Shown here: piece after piece, positions 27,021-35,715 of the stretch | Layout of the letters: the number at the start of each line of letters is the position of its first letter | How positions within the stretch are numbered: position 1 is the stretch's first letter | From: Pedobacter ginsengisoli | GTDB lineage: Bacteria; Bacteroidota; Bacteroidia; Sphingobacteriales; Sphingobacteriaceae | Direction of reading: 5' to 3' | Length of the DNA: 64,000 bases | NCBI RefSeq assembly: GCF_002736205.1 | Contig: NZ_CP024091.1 | Coordinates: 496,001 to 560,000, forward strand | The notes under the pieces: model-generated | Databases searched by the model: none | Told to the model about the DNA's origin: nothing | Seen by the model: the letters and a program-made list of their open reading frames with translations, nothing else | Program-made: the position numbers and the translations under genes

Positions 27021-28715
27021 ATGAAACAAAAAAAACGCATCTTCTTTTTTACTGCTATAATATTATTGGTTATACTTTTTGGCAGTTTTCTGTATTTTAA
27101 ACCCACAATCAGAACTATGGTTGTTAATGAATTCAGAGATAGATCGTATGAGAGATTAGTTGGGGTATATGATGAAAATAAAGAAGTTCCGGCCGATGTT
27201 ATAAATAACATTAAGCATGTTTCGGTAAAGTGGAAATCCTTTTCCTTAAGTTCTAACAAGCAGGCTCTTCAAAAAGCAATAACAGAAAATAAGAATATTC
27301 TGATCACTATTGAAACATGGCCAAGTTTTAATACCGAAAATGCCTCAGTTCTTGATGAGGTTTTGAAAGGTAAATACGACGAGGAGATTAAAACATTAGC
27401 AAATTTAGCTAATCAAAGTAAAGGAAATGTTTTTGTACGATGGAACCCCGAAATGGAAGTTCCGGTAGTTCAATACCCGTGGCAGTATCAATCTCCTGTA
27501 AAGTATATTGAAGCATTTAACCATTTTGCAGGATACTTAAAAAAACTTTCAAATAAGGCTAAAATTGTTTGGTCGCCTACAGGTTATCCGGGTGATTCGG
27601 AATTCTGGCCGGGAAAGGATAATGTAGATCTAATTAGTGTTGTGATGGGAAGTGGTGGCGAAAATGTATCAAAGGCTTATCCTTCGGCTTCATCTGACTT
27701 TGATAATTTAAGACTGAAGCTTCACAGACTCCGATTTATGGATAAACCGGTTTTGATATTGTCGGCAGATGGGATGGGAACCATTAAGAGAACAGATTCT
27801 CTCCTTAAAAAGATTGAGGTAGAAAGAAACTTGTATAAAAGCACCGTATACTCGAAGGAAAATTCAAAGGAACCTTTCATCAACAATCATGTTAGAAAAC
27901 ATCTAGAACTAGGTGTATTTGACCCTATGAAAAGGTTAATACATGAACCATATATAAATGTTGAACACCTGTTTGTGGACTGGGGCGAAATACAAAGAGG
28001 CGAATTTTTAAAGAAATTTAATGAGGTTATAGCCAGAAAGCATGATGTTATTTTAACCATGGAGCCCTGGAAAGATGCCAGTAATATTGCTGATTCGAAT
28101 GTATTGCAGAATACATTAAATGGGAAATATGATAAAGAGATTTCTAAACTCTATAGTGTAATTTCTGGTGTTGAGCAAACTGTCTATTTACGTTGGGCGC
28201 ATGAGATGGAAATACCTATTCATCGTTATTCATGGCAAAGTCAGGATCCGGTTGTATATATAAATACCTACCGGTATTTTATGAACTTTCTGAAAGAGAA
28301 ACCTAAAAATATTAAAAGGGTGTGGGGGCCGGCAGGAGATAGAGGTTCTGCAGACTGGTATCCTGGTAATGATGTGGTTGATTACATTAGTATTGCAATA
28401 TATGGCTTGCCTGATAAAAATATTACTGATGAAAATATGCAGGAATCATTTAGTGCTATATTTTCTCGTAAAAGCTATAGAATGAGGTTTTTCAATAAGC
28501 CAATATTTATAACCGAGTTCGGTGTAAAGGGATCAGAGAAATACCAGGATAAATGGTTAATTGATGCGGCTGAAACAATTAATGAAAATAAGCAGATTTT
28601 TGGTGCATGTTATTTTAATTTATACGACAATCCAAAAGCATGGGGTCATATAAAGGCACCTGATTGGAGTATAAGCGAGAAATCACTAAGGAAATTCAAT
28701 TCGGAACTGAAATAA
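27021..28715 (+). CDS. Tandem GH26-like protein, membrane-anchored
   Basis: About 564 residues from the ATG at 27021, chosen over an upstream in-frame ATG at 26955 because MKQKKRIFFFTAIILLVILF is a clean signal-anchor. Two GH26-like (beta-mannanase clan) barrels follow. Module 1 (~40-280) keeps the acid/base region RWNPEME, but at the nucleophile position has LILSADGMG, with no Glu. Module 2 (~290-560) has both, RWAHEME and FITEFGVKG. So one module is probably catalytic and one degenerate. First gene of a three-gene polysaccharide locus; the next starts 74 bp on. Confidence 0.82.
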   Translation: MKQKKRIFFFTAIILLVILFGSFLYFKPTIRTMVVNEFRDRSYERLVGVYDENKEVPADVINNIKHVSVKWKSFSLSSNKQALQKAITENKNILITIETWPSFNTENASVLDEVLKGKYDEEIKTLANLANQSKGNVFVRWNPEMEVPVVQYPWQYQSPVKYIEAFNHFAGYLKKLSNKAKIVWSPTGYPGDSEFWPGKDNVDLISVVMGSGGENVSKAYPSASSDFDNLRLKLHRLRFMDKPVLILSADGMGTIKRTDSLLKKIEVERNLYKSTVYSKENSKEPFINNHVRKHLELGVFDPMKRLIHEPYINVEHLFVDWGEIQRGEFLKKFNEVIARKHDVILTMEPWKDASNIADSNVLQNTLNGKYDKEISKLYSVISGVEQTVYLRWAHEMEIPIHRYSWQSQDPVVYINTYRYFMNFLKEKPKNIKRVWGPAGDRGSADWYPGNDVVDYISIAIYGLPDKNITDENMQESFSAIFSRKSYRMRFFNKPIFITEFGVKGSEKYQDKWLIDAAETINENKQIFGACYFNLYDNPKAWGHIKAPDWSISEKSLRKFNSELK

Positions 28716-28789
28716 TGTTTTACTTTAAGATAATAAAGTTTTAAGTGTTTGTGCGGATTTATTATATTTAGCCTGTTATAATATTTGGG

Positions 28790-30121
28790 ATGCTCTTAAC
28801 TTTAAGAAAATATTTCTTCTTTTTTCTCTTTTTAAGTACGTTGTATGCTTGCTCAGACAACCAATCTAAACGATCTGGTAAAGTTTTTATCGAGCAGAAA
28901 GATGGGAATTTTAGGTTATTTAGAAATGGTAAACCCTTTGAAATTAAGGGGGCAGCTGGTTCTGAACATTTAGACCTATTGGCTGAGCTTGGGGGGAATA
29001 CGATCAAAACATGGGATACAACTCATATTGATTCTGTATTAAAAAAGGCAAACGAGGCAAATGTTGCTGTGATAATTGGCTTGCCAATTCCGGAAAGCAA
29101 GCATATGTACTTTTATAATGACGATGCACAGGTTGCCAGCCAGTTTAAAGCTATACAAAAGTTAGTGAATAGAGTTAAAAACAACCCATCGGTGTTGATG
29201 TGGTGTGTTGGGAATGAGCTTGTTTTTCCGCATAAGCCATCATTTAATAAATTCTATAGCGCATTTAACAATATTGTTGATATGATTCATCGCGATGATC
29301 CTGATCATCCTGTTACCACTACGATGATTAACTTTCAGCGTAAAACTATCTTTAACTTAAAAATGCGTACCAATGTAGATATTATATCTTTCAATATTTT
29401 TGGAAAAATCGAATCTCTTAGTCAGGAGTTAAAAGATTTCTCATGGTTTTGGAAGGGACCTTATCTATTAACAGAGTGGGGAATTGATGGGCCATGGGAT
29501 GGGACTGCAGAAACGGCCTGGGGTGCAAAAATTGAGCAAACAAGCACAAAAAAGGCTGAGCAGTATTACGCAAGATACAAAGATAAAATGCCTGTAAATG
29601 ATCACAGATTGCTAGGTTCATTTATTTTTTACTGGGGGCAGAAACAAGAAACTACACATACCTGGTTTAGTATTTTTGATGAGGCCGGAAACAAAACGGA
29701 AGTAGTAGATGCTGCCGAAGCGATTTGGAAAGGGAAACCGCTGGTAAGTCCAGCTCCTCAAATAAATTATATGCTTCTTGATAGTAAGGGAGCAAAGGAT
29801 GATATCTTTTTAAGGTCAAACGAGAAAAGTACTGCAGAGGTATTTATGTTAAATAGCAATGCAAAGATTAAAAGAATTGTATGGGAGATTTATCCTGAAG
29901 ATTGGTATAAAATCAATAATATAAATAACATCAAAAAACCTTTACTTATAAAGGGACTTATTGAAGAAACTAAGGATTTGAAGGTTATTTTTAATACCCC
30001 TCTAAAGGATGGTCCATACAGGATATTTGCAACAATATATGATGATAAAGGTTATGTGGCAACATGTAATACACCATTCTACGTATTAAAAACAGATGAA
30101 GATAGTAGAGCCAGTAATTAA
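28790..30121 (+). CDS. Lipoprotein with GH5/GH2-like (clan GH-A) barrel
   Basis: 443 residues. The lipobox is STLYAC (Cys ~20). The TIM-barrel domain carries the clan GH-A acid/base motif VLMWCVGNELVF and the nucleophile motif YLLTEWGIDGP, so it is probably an active glycosidase or transglycosidase on the cell surface or in the periplasm. A C-terminal beta domain (~330-443) follows. The same barrel without catalytic residues recurs in the next gene. Its end overlaps that gene's start by 26 bp, so they are co-translated. Confidence 0.8.
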   Translation: MLLTLRKYFFFFLFLSTLYACSDNQSKRSGKVFIEQKDGNFRLFRNGKPFEIKGAAGSEHLDLLAELGGNTIKTWDTTHIDSVLKKANEANVAVIIGLPIPESKHMYFYNDDAQVASQFKAIQKLVNRVKNNPSVLMWCVGNELVFPHKPSFNKFYSAFNNIVDMIHRDDPDHPVTTTMINFQRKTIFNLKMRTNVDIISFNIFGKIESLSQELKDFSWFWKGPYLLTEWGIDGPWDGTAETAWGAKIEQTSTKKAEQYYARYKDKMPVNDHRLLGSFIFYWGQKQETTHTWFSIFDEAGNKTEVVDAAEAIWKGKPLVSPAPQINYMLLDSKGAKDDIFLRSNEKSTAEVFMLNSNAKIKRIVWEIYPEDWYKINNINNIKKPLLIKGLIEETKDLKVIFNTPLKDGPYRIFATIYDDKGYVATCNTPFYVLKTDEDSRASN

Positions 30122-33100
30122 CCCGACGAGAAAACAGACTTTCACTTTGCGCCTAATGATTTTCATTGGGTTGCTCTGCATGTTTTTGTTTCTTAGAGAA
30201 CTGTTGTTAACGGATGCAGAAAGCATTCCATTGTATTGGATGCTGATGGCAACGCTAATTTTCATGTGCCTCAAAATAGTACATGAATGGATACATTACT
30301 TTTACATTACTGTACCAGAAACGCCTAAAGAGGAAAAGAAATATACTGTAGATATATTTACTACTTTTTGTGCAGGGGAGCCCTATGAGATGATTAACGA
30401 AACGTTAATCGCTATAAAAGCAATAAAATATCCTCATAATACCTTTTTATGTGATGAAGCTGATGATCCTTATTTAAGAAAGCTGTGTGAGGAACTTGGT
30501 GTAATTCATGTTACCAGAATAAAAAAAATCAACGCAAAGGCAGGGAATATCAATAATGCATTACAGCAGTCATCTGCTGAGCTTTGTGTGGTATTGGATC
30601 CTGATCATGTGCCTTTCCCTGATTTTTTGGATCCGATAGTTAGTCATTTTAATAACCCTGAGGTTGGATTTGTGCAAATAGTACAATCTTATAAAAACTA
30701 CGATCAAAGTTTAATAGCTAAAGGAGCTGCCCAGCAGACATTTCAATTTTATGGCCCGATAATGATGACCATGAATAAGTATGGGACTGTGCTTGCTATT
30801 GGAGCTAATTGTACTTTTAGACGTTCGGCATTGGATTCTATTGGTGGGCATGCGGCCGGATTGGCAGAGGATATGCACACTGCAATGCAATTACATGCAA
30901 AAGGCTGGAAATCAGTGTATGTACCCGCAGTATTAGCAAGAGGCTTGGTGCCAAGTACCTTATCTGCATATTATAGTCAGCAATTAAAGTGGTCAAGGGG
31001 TGTTTTTGAACTATTGGTAACTTCTTATCCGCAATTATTTAAGAAGTTTACCTGGCAGCAAAAGCTGCATTATGGTATTATACCAATGCACTATTTATCG
31101 GGGGTTATTTTCCTTATTAATTTTTTAATCCCAATATTCTCTTTGATTTTTAATACCAGCCCGATAAATATCGTTTTCTTCAATTTCATAACAATAAGTT
31201 TCCCATTGGTGATGTCGATAATCCTGATAAGGCATTTTGTGCAAAGATGGGTAATGGAAGAAGAGGAGCGTGGGTTCCATGTTGTTGGAGGGTTGCTAAT
31301 GATTGGAACATGGTGGATATTTATTATAGGTTTATTCTATACTATTTTACGCAAAAAGGTTCCATATAATCCGACACCAAAGGATGGAAGAGACGAGAAT
31401 AATTGGGGTTTAAATGTTCCGAATTTGGCTGTAATTGCAATTTCTCTCTTCTCGATAATATTTGGATTGTATAAGGACTGGAACCCTTACAATTTAATAA
31501 TGGCGGGATTTGCGGGGCTTAATTGTGTTATATTGTCATTTACAATAGTGGCAAGCAGGCAAAGTCAATTCAGGAAGTTAAAGAGGAAAGTGCCGGTACT
31601 GAATTCCGTAATGAGTTATGTTTCGGAATTTAAAGCACGCTTCTGGAAACTTCGAAGAAAAATATATAGCGGTGTTAGAAGTACCGCCTTAATGATAACT
31701 ACACTTATTGTTTGTGGGGCAGTCTATTTTGTAAATACCCATTCCAGCAATGATGTAAAATCACCTCCGTATAATTACAATAAAGATATATTGATTTCAG
31801 GGATATTTGCTCCTGAAAGCAGCAATGGGCTAACAGACTTAAACCTTGTTAAACAATATGAAAATCAGAGTAAATTACGTTTTGGAATAGTTTCTCTTTA
31901 TATCCCCTGGGGAGATCATGCTGAATCAAGCCTGCCTGGTGGACTTATTGATTCGATTTATAAGTCAAACGCTATTCCGATGATTAGTTGGGAGCCATGG
32001 CAGAGTTTGTTTGATAAGGTGAAAAATGTTGAAGAAGGTAAAAAGGAAGAAAAAGTATTCTCACGTATTGTTAAGGGTGACTATGATCATTATTTAAATA
32101 CTTTTTCTAAGCAAATAAAGTCGCTTAAGCGCCCTGTTTTTATTCGATTTGCCCACGAAGCAGACAATCCGCAATATCCGTGGTCTGCTAAAGGAGGGAA
32201 TACATCGGGTGAGTTTAAAGAAGGCTGGAAGTATGTTCATGACTACTTTGCTAATAATGGGGTTTATAATGCAATATGGGTTTGGAATCCGTGGAAACCA
32301 GATGCTGTTTCGACATATTTCCCAGGAAGGGAGTATGTTGATTGGATAGGTGTTACTAATTTAAACTATGGCACCAAAAATGGCAGTAACAGCTGGTATA
32401 GTATGGAGCAGCTTTATCAACCATTCCATAAAAATCCAGTTTTTAAAACTGGATTACCTGTTATGCTTGCGGAAATGGGATCATTACCGGGCGAAGGTAA
32501 ACAAGACCAATGGTTTCAAGGCGCTTTTAAAAGTATTAGAAATAAGTTTCCCGAAATTAAAGCTGTTGTGTTCTTTAATAGCAATTTGGATAGAAACACG
32601 ATTGATACAGCTTTTGGTAAACCTTTGGATTGGAAAATTAAGGACTTTAGTAAAGTAGGACTGGCAGTAAAAAAATATAACAAAAAGCGCAGCTGGATAA
32701 AACAGCCAATAGTAACGGAAACTTCTGTTGACAGTACTTCAAATGCAGTAAATGTTAGAAATGCCGAGGTTTTAGCTGAAATAAAGGGAATTAATTATGC
32801 CAAAGGACAAAACTGGTCTACAAATTATCATGCATTAAAAAAGAAAGAAATTGTTGCAGATTTTTCGGAAATGAAACGTATTGGCTTTAATACTATAAAA
32901 TATTTTGGGCCAAGTGTATATGATCGAAATGTATTAAATGCGGCTAGTGATAACGGACTTAAAATAGCTTATAGTTATTGGCTTCCAGATAATAGTAACT
33001 TTATAACTGATATAAAAGCTTTAAATGCTTTTGCTGATAAAGTGTTAAATACAGTTGCTAAATTGAAGGGTAGAAAAGATATTATTTTGTGGAATATTGC

Positions 33101-33884
33101 CAATACACCACTCCGTAAACTTGATCAGGATTATTACATGCCCGACTTGTTTTCTCCTCGTGAAGCATACATCAACTGGTTGCGTAAATTAATAAATGAG
33201 ATTAAAAAAATAGATCCAAGCAGACCAGTTACTGTAGATCTATATGTAAACAATAGTTTGAAAAGTAATATAGCAATGCTCCACAGCAGGATTCCTGGGA
33301 TTGATTACTTCGGTTTGGTTGCCGATCAATATTCAGATACTACTTCTATGGCAGAAATTAAGAACTTTAAAGAGCCTTATTTCTTTAGCAGAATCAGTAC
33401 CTCAGGGTTTTTAAAGCATAAGGACAATAAGGCTGGTCTATTTATAAGCAATTGGCAAGATGAAATGACCAATCAATTTGTAACATTTGATGGTCTTAAG
33501 GATTACTCAGGAAAAAACAAGTTTGAATTTTATCAGATAGCTAATCAATGGACAGGTGCCCAATTGCCGGCGAAAATACCAATGATAAAGGTATTGTTGC
33601 CATCGGTAACAATATTTGCTAATACCTTTGTAACCTACAATGCCCTCGTGTTTACTTCAAACGAATGGCATTTAGCTAAGCCTGATGCAAAATTAAGGTT
33701 TAAGTGGAATCTGGTAAAAATTGATGGCTATGGTACCCCTATTGAAGTAACAGAACTAGGGGAGGGGAATAGTATGACATTAAATGTTCCTGAAAATCCT
33801 TCAGGGTATAAGCTCTACCTCTATGCTATGAGTGATAATGAAGTTAAGATTGTTAGCACCAAACTTAATATTCCATTGAATTAG
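30096..33884 (+). CDS. Fusion of processive GT2 synthase, GH26 module and degenerate GH-A barrel
   Basis: 1262 residues. Two N-terminal membrane helices; a BcsA-like GT2 domain (~75-310) with CDEADD, the DxD-type VLDPDHVPFPD, the TED-like LAEDMHTA and the acceptor-site motif QQLKW; about six membrane helices to ~552; an extracytoplasmic GH26 module (~565-860) with both catalytic regions, IRFAHEADN and PVMLAEMGS; a second barrel (~885-1160) aligning with the preceding lipoprotein but with ILWNIANTP in place of WxxxNE and YFFSRISTS in place of LLTEWG, so both Glu are lost; a C-terminal beta domain. The likely role is coupled synthesis and trimming of a beta-glycan, perhaps a mannan or mixed hexan (inference). 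Confidence 0.82.
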   Translation: MKIVEPVINPTRKQTFTLRLMIFIGLLCMFLFLRELLLTDAESIPLYWMLMATLIFMCLKIVHEWIHYFYITVPETPKEEKKYTVDIFTTFCAGEPYEMINETLIAIKAIKYPHNTFLCDEADDPYLRKLCEELGVIHVTRIKKINAKAGNINNALQQSSAELCVVLDPDHVPFPDFLDPIVSHFNNPEVGFVQIVQSYKNYDQSLIAKGAAQQTFQFYGPIMMTMNKYGTVLAIGANCTFRRSALDSIGGHAAGLAEDMHTAMQLHAKGWKSVYVPAVLARGLVPSTLSAYYSQQLKWSRGVFELLVTSYPQLFKKFTWQQKLHYGIIPMHYLSGVIFLINFLIPIFSLIFNTSPINIVFFNFITISFPLVMSIILIRHFVQRWVMEEEERGFHVVGGLLMIGTWWIFIIGLFYTILRKKVPYNPTPKDGRDENNWGLNVPNLAVIAISLFSIIFGLYKDWNPYNLIMAGFAGLNCVILSFTIVASRQSQFRKLKRKVPVLNSVMSYVSEFKARFWKLRRKIYSGVRSTALMITTLIVCGAVYFVNTHSSNDVKSPPYNYNKDILISGIFAPESSNGLTDLNLVKQYENQSKLRFGIVSLYIPWGDHAESSLPGGLIDSIYKSNAIPMISWEPWQSLFDKVKNVEEGKKEEKVFSRIVKGDYDHYLNTFSKQIKSLKRPVFIRFAHEADNPQYPWSAKGGNTSGEFKEGWKYVHDYFANNGVYNAIWVWNPWKPDAVSTYFPGREYVDWIGVTNLNYGTKNGSNSWYSMEQLYQPFHKNPVFKTGLPVMLAEMGSLPGEGKQDQWFQGAFKSIRNKFPEIKAVVFFNSNLDRNTIDTAFGKPLDWKIKDFSKVGLAVKKYNKKRSWIKQPIVTETSVDSTSNAVNVRNAEVLAEIKGINYAKGQNWSTNYHALKKKEIVADFSEMKRIGFNTIKYFGPSVYDRNVLNAASDNGLKIAYSYWLPDNSNFITDIKALNAFADKVLNTVAKLKGRKDIILWNIANTPLRKLDQDYYMPDLFSPREAYINWLRKLINEIKKIDPSRPVTVDLYVNNSLKSNIAMLHSRIPGIDYFGLVADQYSDTTSMAEIKNFKEPYFFSRISTSGFLKHKDNKAGLFISNWQDEMTNQFVTFDGLKDYSGKNKFEFYQIANQWTGAQLPAKIPMIKVLLPSVTIFANTFVTYNALVFTSNEWHLAKPDAKLRFKWNLVKIDGYGTPIEVTELGEGNSMTLNVPENPSGYKLYLYAMSDNEVKIVSTKLNIPLN

Positions 33885-33891
33885 AAACCAG

Positions 33892-33924
33892 TAATAAAGG
33901 CTACTTTAAAGGCAGCCTTTATTA
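33892..33924 (+). terminator. Probable hairpin terminator after the GT2-GH26 gene
   Basis: Perfect 11-bp arms TAATAAAGGCT (33892-33902) and AGCCTTTATTA (33914-33924), beginning 8 bases after the stop codon at 33884. The T tract is weak, but an A/T-rich flank is present on both sides. It also argues that the GNAT gene starts after it. Confidence 0.6.
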
Positions 33925-33951
33925 ATGGTTGGGATTTGTACTCTTCCTATT

Positions 33952-34392
33952 ATGATTTTTAGAACTGCGAGACTTTCAGATATAAAACAGATGCAAGTGG
34001 TAAGGCACTTGGTGAAAGAAAATACACTTAGTGATCCCAATCTTGTTCCAGATAAAGATGTAGCATTTTATATTTCTGAGAAAGGAAAGGGCTGGGTCTG
34101 TGAAGTGGACGGGCAAGTGGTTGGTTTTTCTATTATAGACCTCAAAGAAAGAAGTGTTTGGGCGCTATTTGTTGATCCGGAATTTGAAGAAAAAGGGATT
34201 GGCAAGGAGTTACACAGGTTAATGATTGATTGGTATTTTGAACAGACGACCGAAAAAGTAGTACTGGGTACTTCTCCAAATACTCGCGCAGAACGATTCT
34301 ATAATCTTCAAGGCTGGACTCCTGTAGGCAGTTATGCTAACGGAGAGATCAAATTTGAAATGCATTATGAGGATTGGTTAAGAGTTCGATAA
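33952..34392 (+). CDS. GNAT-family N-acetyltransferase
   Basis: About 146 residues from the ATG at 33952 (MIFRTARLSDIKQM), preferred to the ATG at 33925, which abuts the terminator hairpin. The acetyl-CoA-binding loop is FVDPEFEEKGIGKELHRLM (motif A, Q/RxxGxG/A-like) and FYNLQGW is the closing motif. The substrate is unknown. The AraC-type gene begins 32 bp on. Confidence 0.85.
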   Translation: MIFRTARLSDIKQMQVVRHLVKENTLSDPNLVPDKDVAFYISEKGKGWVCEVDGQVVGFSIIDLKERSVWALFVDPEFEEKGIGKELHRLMIDWYFEQTTEKVVLGTSPNTRAERFYNLQGWTPVGSYANGEIKFEMHYEDWLRVR

Positions 34393-34424
34393 AAGGCCTG
34401 AAAATAAAAAAAGAAGAATAAGGA

Positions 34425-35564
34425 ATGGATAAAATTAATTTATTAATTAGTGTAACTACAGTCTCGTTGTTCATTTCGCTGTTTCTTGCCTTTTTTCTGG
34501 TTACAGTTAAAACAAAAAATAAAATAAGTAATGTGCTGTTTGCTGTTTTTTTGTTGATAATAGCAGTGGATATTTGTGAACCTTTGTTTAATACGATGGT
34601 TGACGGACCATCAAACCTGAGAATGCTTAGAAATACATTCGCTTTCCTTCAAATTCCTGTTTTTTATCTTTATGTATTATCCGTTTGTTACTCTGATTTT
34701 AAACTTAAACCCAAATGCATCCTGCATCTGCTGCCATTTTTAGTTAGTAATTTGATTTTAATACCAAGGTTTTACGCCGTAGATACTGCATCGAAAATTA
34801 GTTTTATCATAAATCGTAAAAACATGATTGAACTGCAGTTTAGCCATATTTTGATCCATGTTCAAATCGTTATATATATTATTGCTGTTTTTAGTGTATT
34901 AAGAAAATCAAAAAAACTATATCTTGAAAATTATGCAGGAAGAAATGTTAGTTCCTATAACTGGTTATTTCAGTTTACCATTGCATTGACAATATTATAT
35001 CTGATAGCGCTTTTAAAAAACATTTTCAAATTTTCTGATTATCCTTACATCTCAGAATGGATTAAAATTGGGCTCCTATTTTTTAACCTGTTTATTATTT
35101 GTTGGTATTTGTATAAAGCATTAAATAATCCCGGCTTATTTAGAAATATTGATTCAAAATTAAAACTTGTTTCTGAGATTGTTTCAGAAAAAAAGAATAG
35201 TGAGCAAACAGGTATAAAAGAAAAAGAATATACTGAAGAACTGGTTAAATTGCAGCAATACATGGTTGAAGAAAAACCATTTCTTAATCCTTCTTTAACA
35301 ATTCAAGATGTTGCAAAGGATATTAAAGTTCCCGTTCGGGACTTATCTCTTTTAATTAACCATCAGTTAGAGCAGCATTTTTATGATTTCGTTAATAGCT
35401 ATCGGATAGCACGTGCTATGGATATTTTGAAAGATGTTGCAAATAGCAAGGTAACTATTTTAGAAATTCTGTATGAAGTTGGTTTTAATTCAAAATCTTC
35501 TTTTAATACTGCTTTTAAAAAACATACAGGTAATACACCAACTTATTATCGCAAAAATCTGTAA
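34425..35564 (+). CDS. AraC-type regulator with N-terminal membrane domain
   Basis: 379 residues: six to seven membrane helices over residues ~1-235, a short linker, then an AraC/XylS DNA-binding domain (~275-379) with VAKDIKVPVRDLSLLINH as first helix-turn-helix and the family signature ILYEVGFNSKSSFNTAFKKH followed by TGNTPTYYRK. Membrane-integrated AraC proteins are common in Bacteroidota. Two direct repeats with 22-bp spacing directly downstream are a likely binding site in front of the serine hydrolase gene. Confidence 0.88.
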   Translation: MDKINLLISVTTVSLFISLFLAFFLVTVKTKNKISNVLFAVFLLIIAVDICEPLFNTMVDGPSNLRMLRNTFAFLQIPVFYLYVLSVCYSDFKLKPKCILHLLPFLVSNLILIPRFYAVDTASKISFIINRKNMIELQFSHILIHVQIVIYIIAVFSVLRKSKKLYLENYAGRNVSSYNWLFQFTIALTILYLIALLKNIFKFSDYPYISEWIKIGLLFFNLFIICWYLYKALNNPGLFRNIDSKLKLVSEIVSEKKNSEQTGIKEKEYTEELVKLQQYMVEEKPFLNPSLTIQDVAKDIKVPVRDLSLLINHQLEQHFYDFVNSYRIARAMDILKDVANSKVTILEILYEVGFNSKSSFNTAFKKHTGNTPTYYRKNL

Positions 35565-35583
35565 TTCAGTAATTTGTAATTAC

Positions 35584-35627
35584 TCGTACTCTTTTTTTGA
35601 AAGATTCGTACTTGTTTTTTGAAACAA
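35584..35627. promoter_or_regulatory. Tandem direct repeats with 22-bp period, candidate AraC operator
   Basis: Two units, TCGTACTCTTTTTTTGAAA (35584-35602) and TCGTACTTGTTTTTTGAAA (35606-35624), identical at 17 of 19 positions and spaced exactly 22 bp, about two helical turns. They lie 19 bp after the AraC-type gene stop and about 90 bp before the serine hydrolase start. AraC-family dimers typically bind direct repeats about 21 bp apart on one DNA face. Confidence 0.6.
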
Positions 35628-35715
35628 ATGCGTTCGAGTATTTTCATTCGGTCGCATAGCGTCAGTTTCTTCCCCATGTTTGTATCGAAATAATTTTTAC
35701 CATAAAATCGATACA

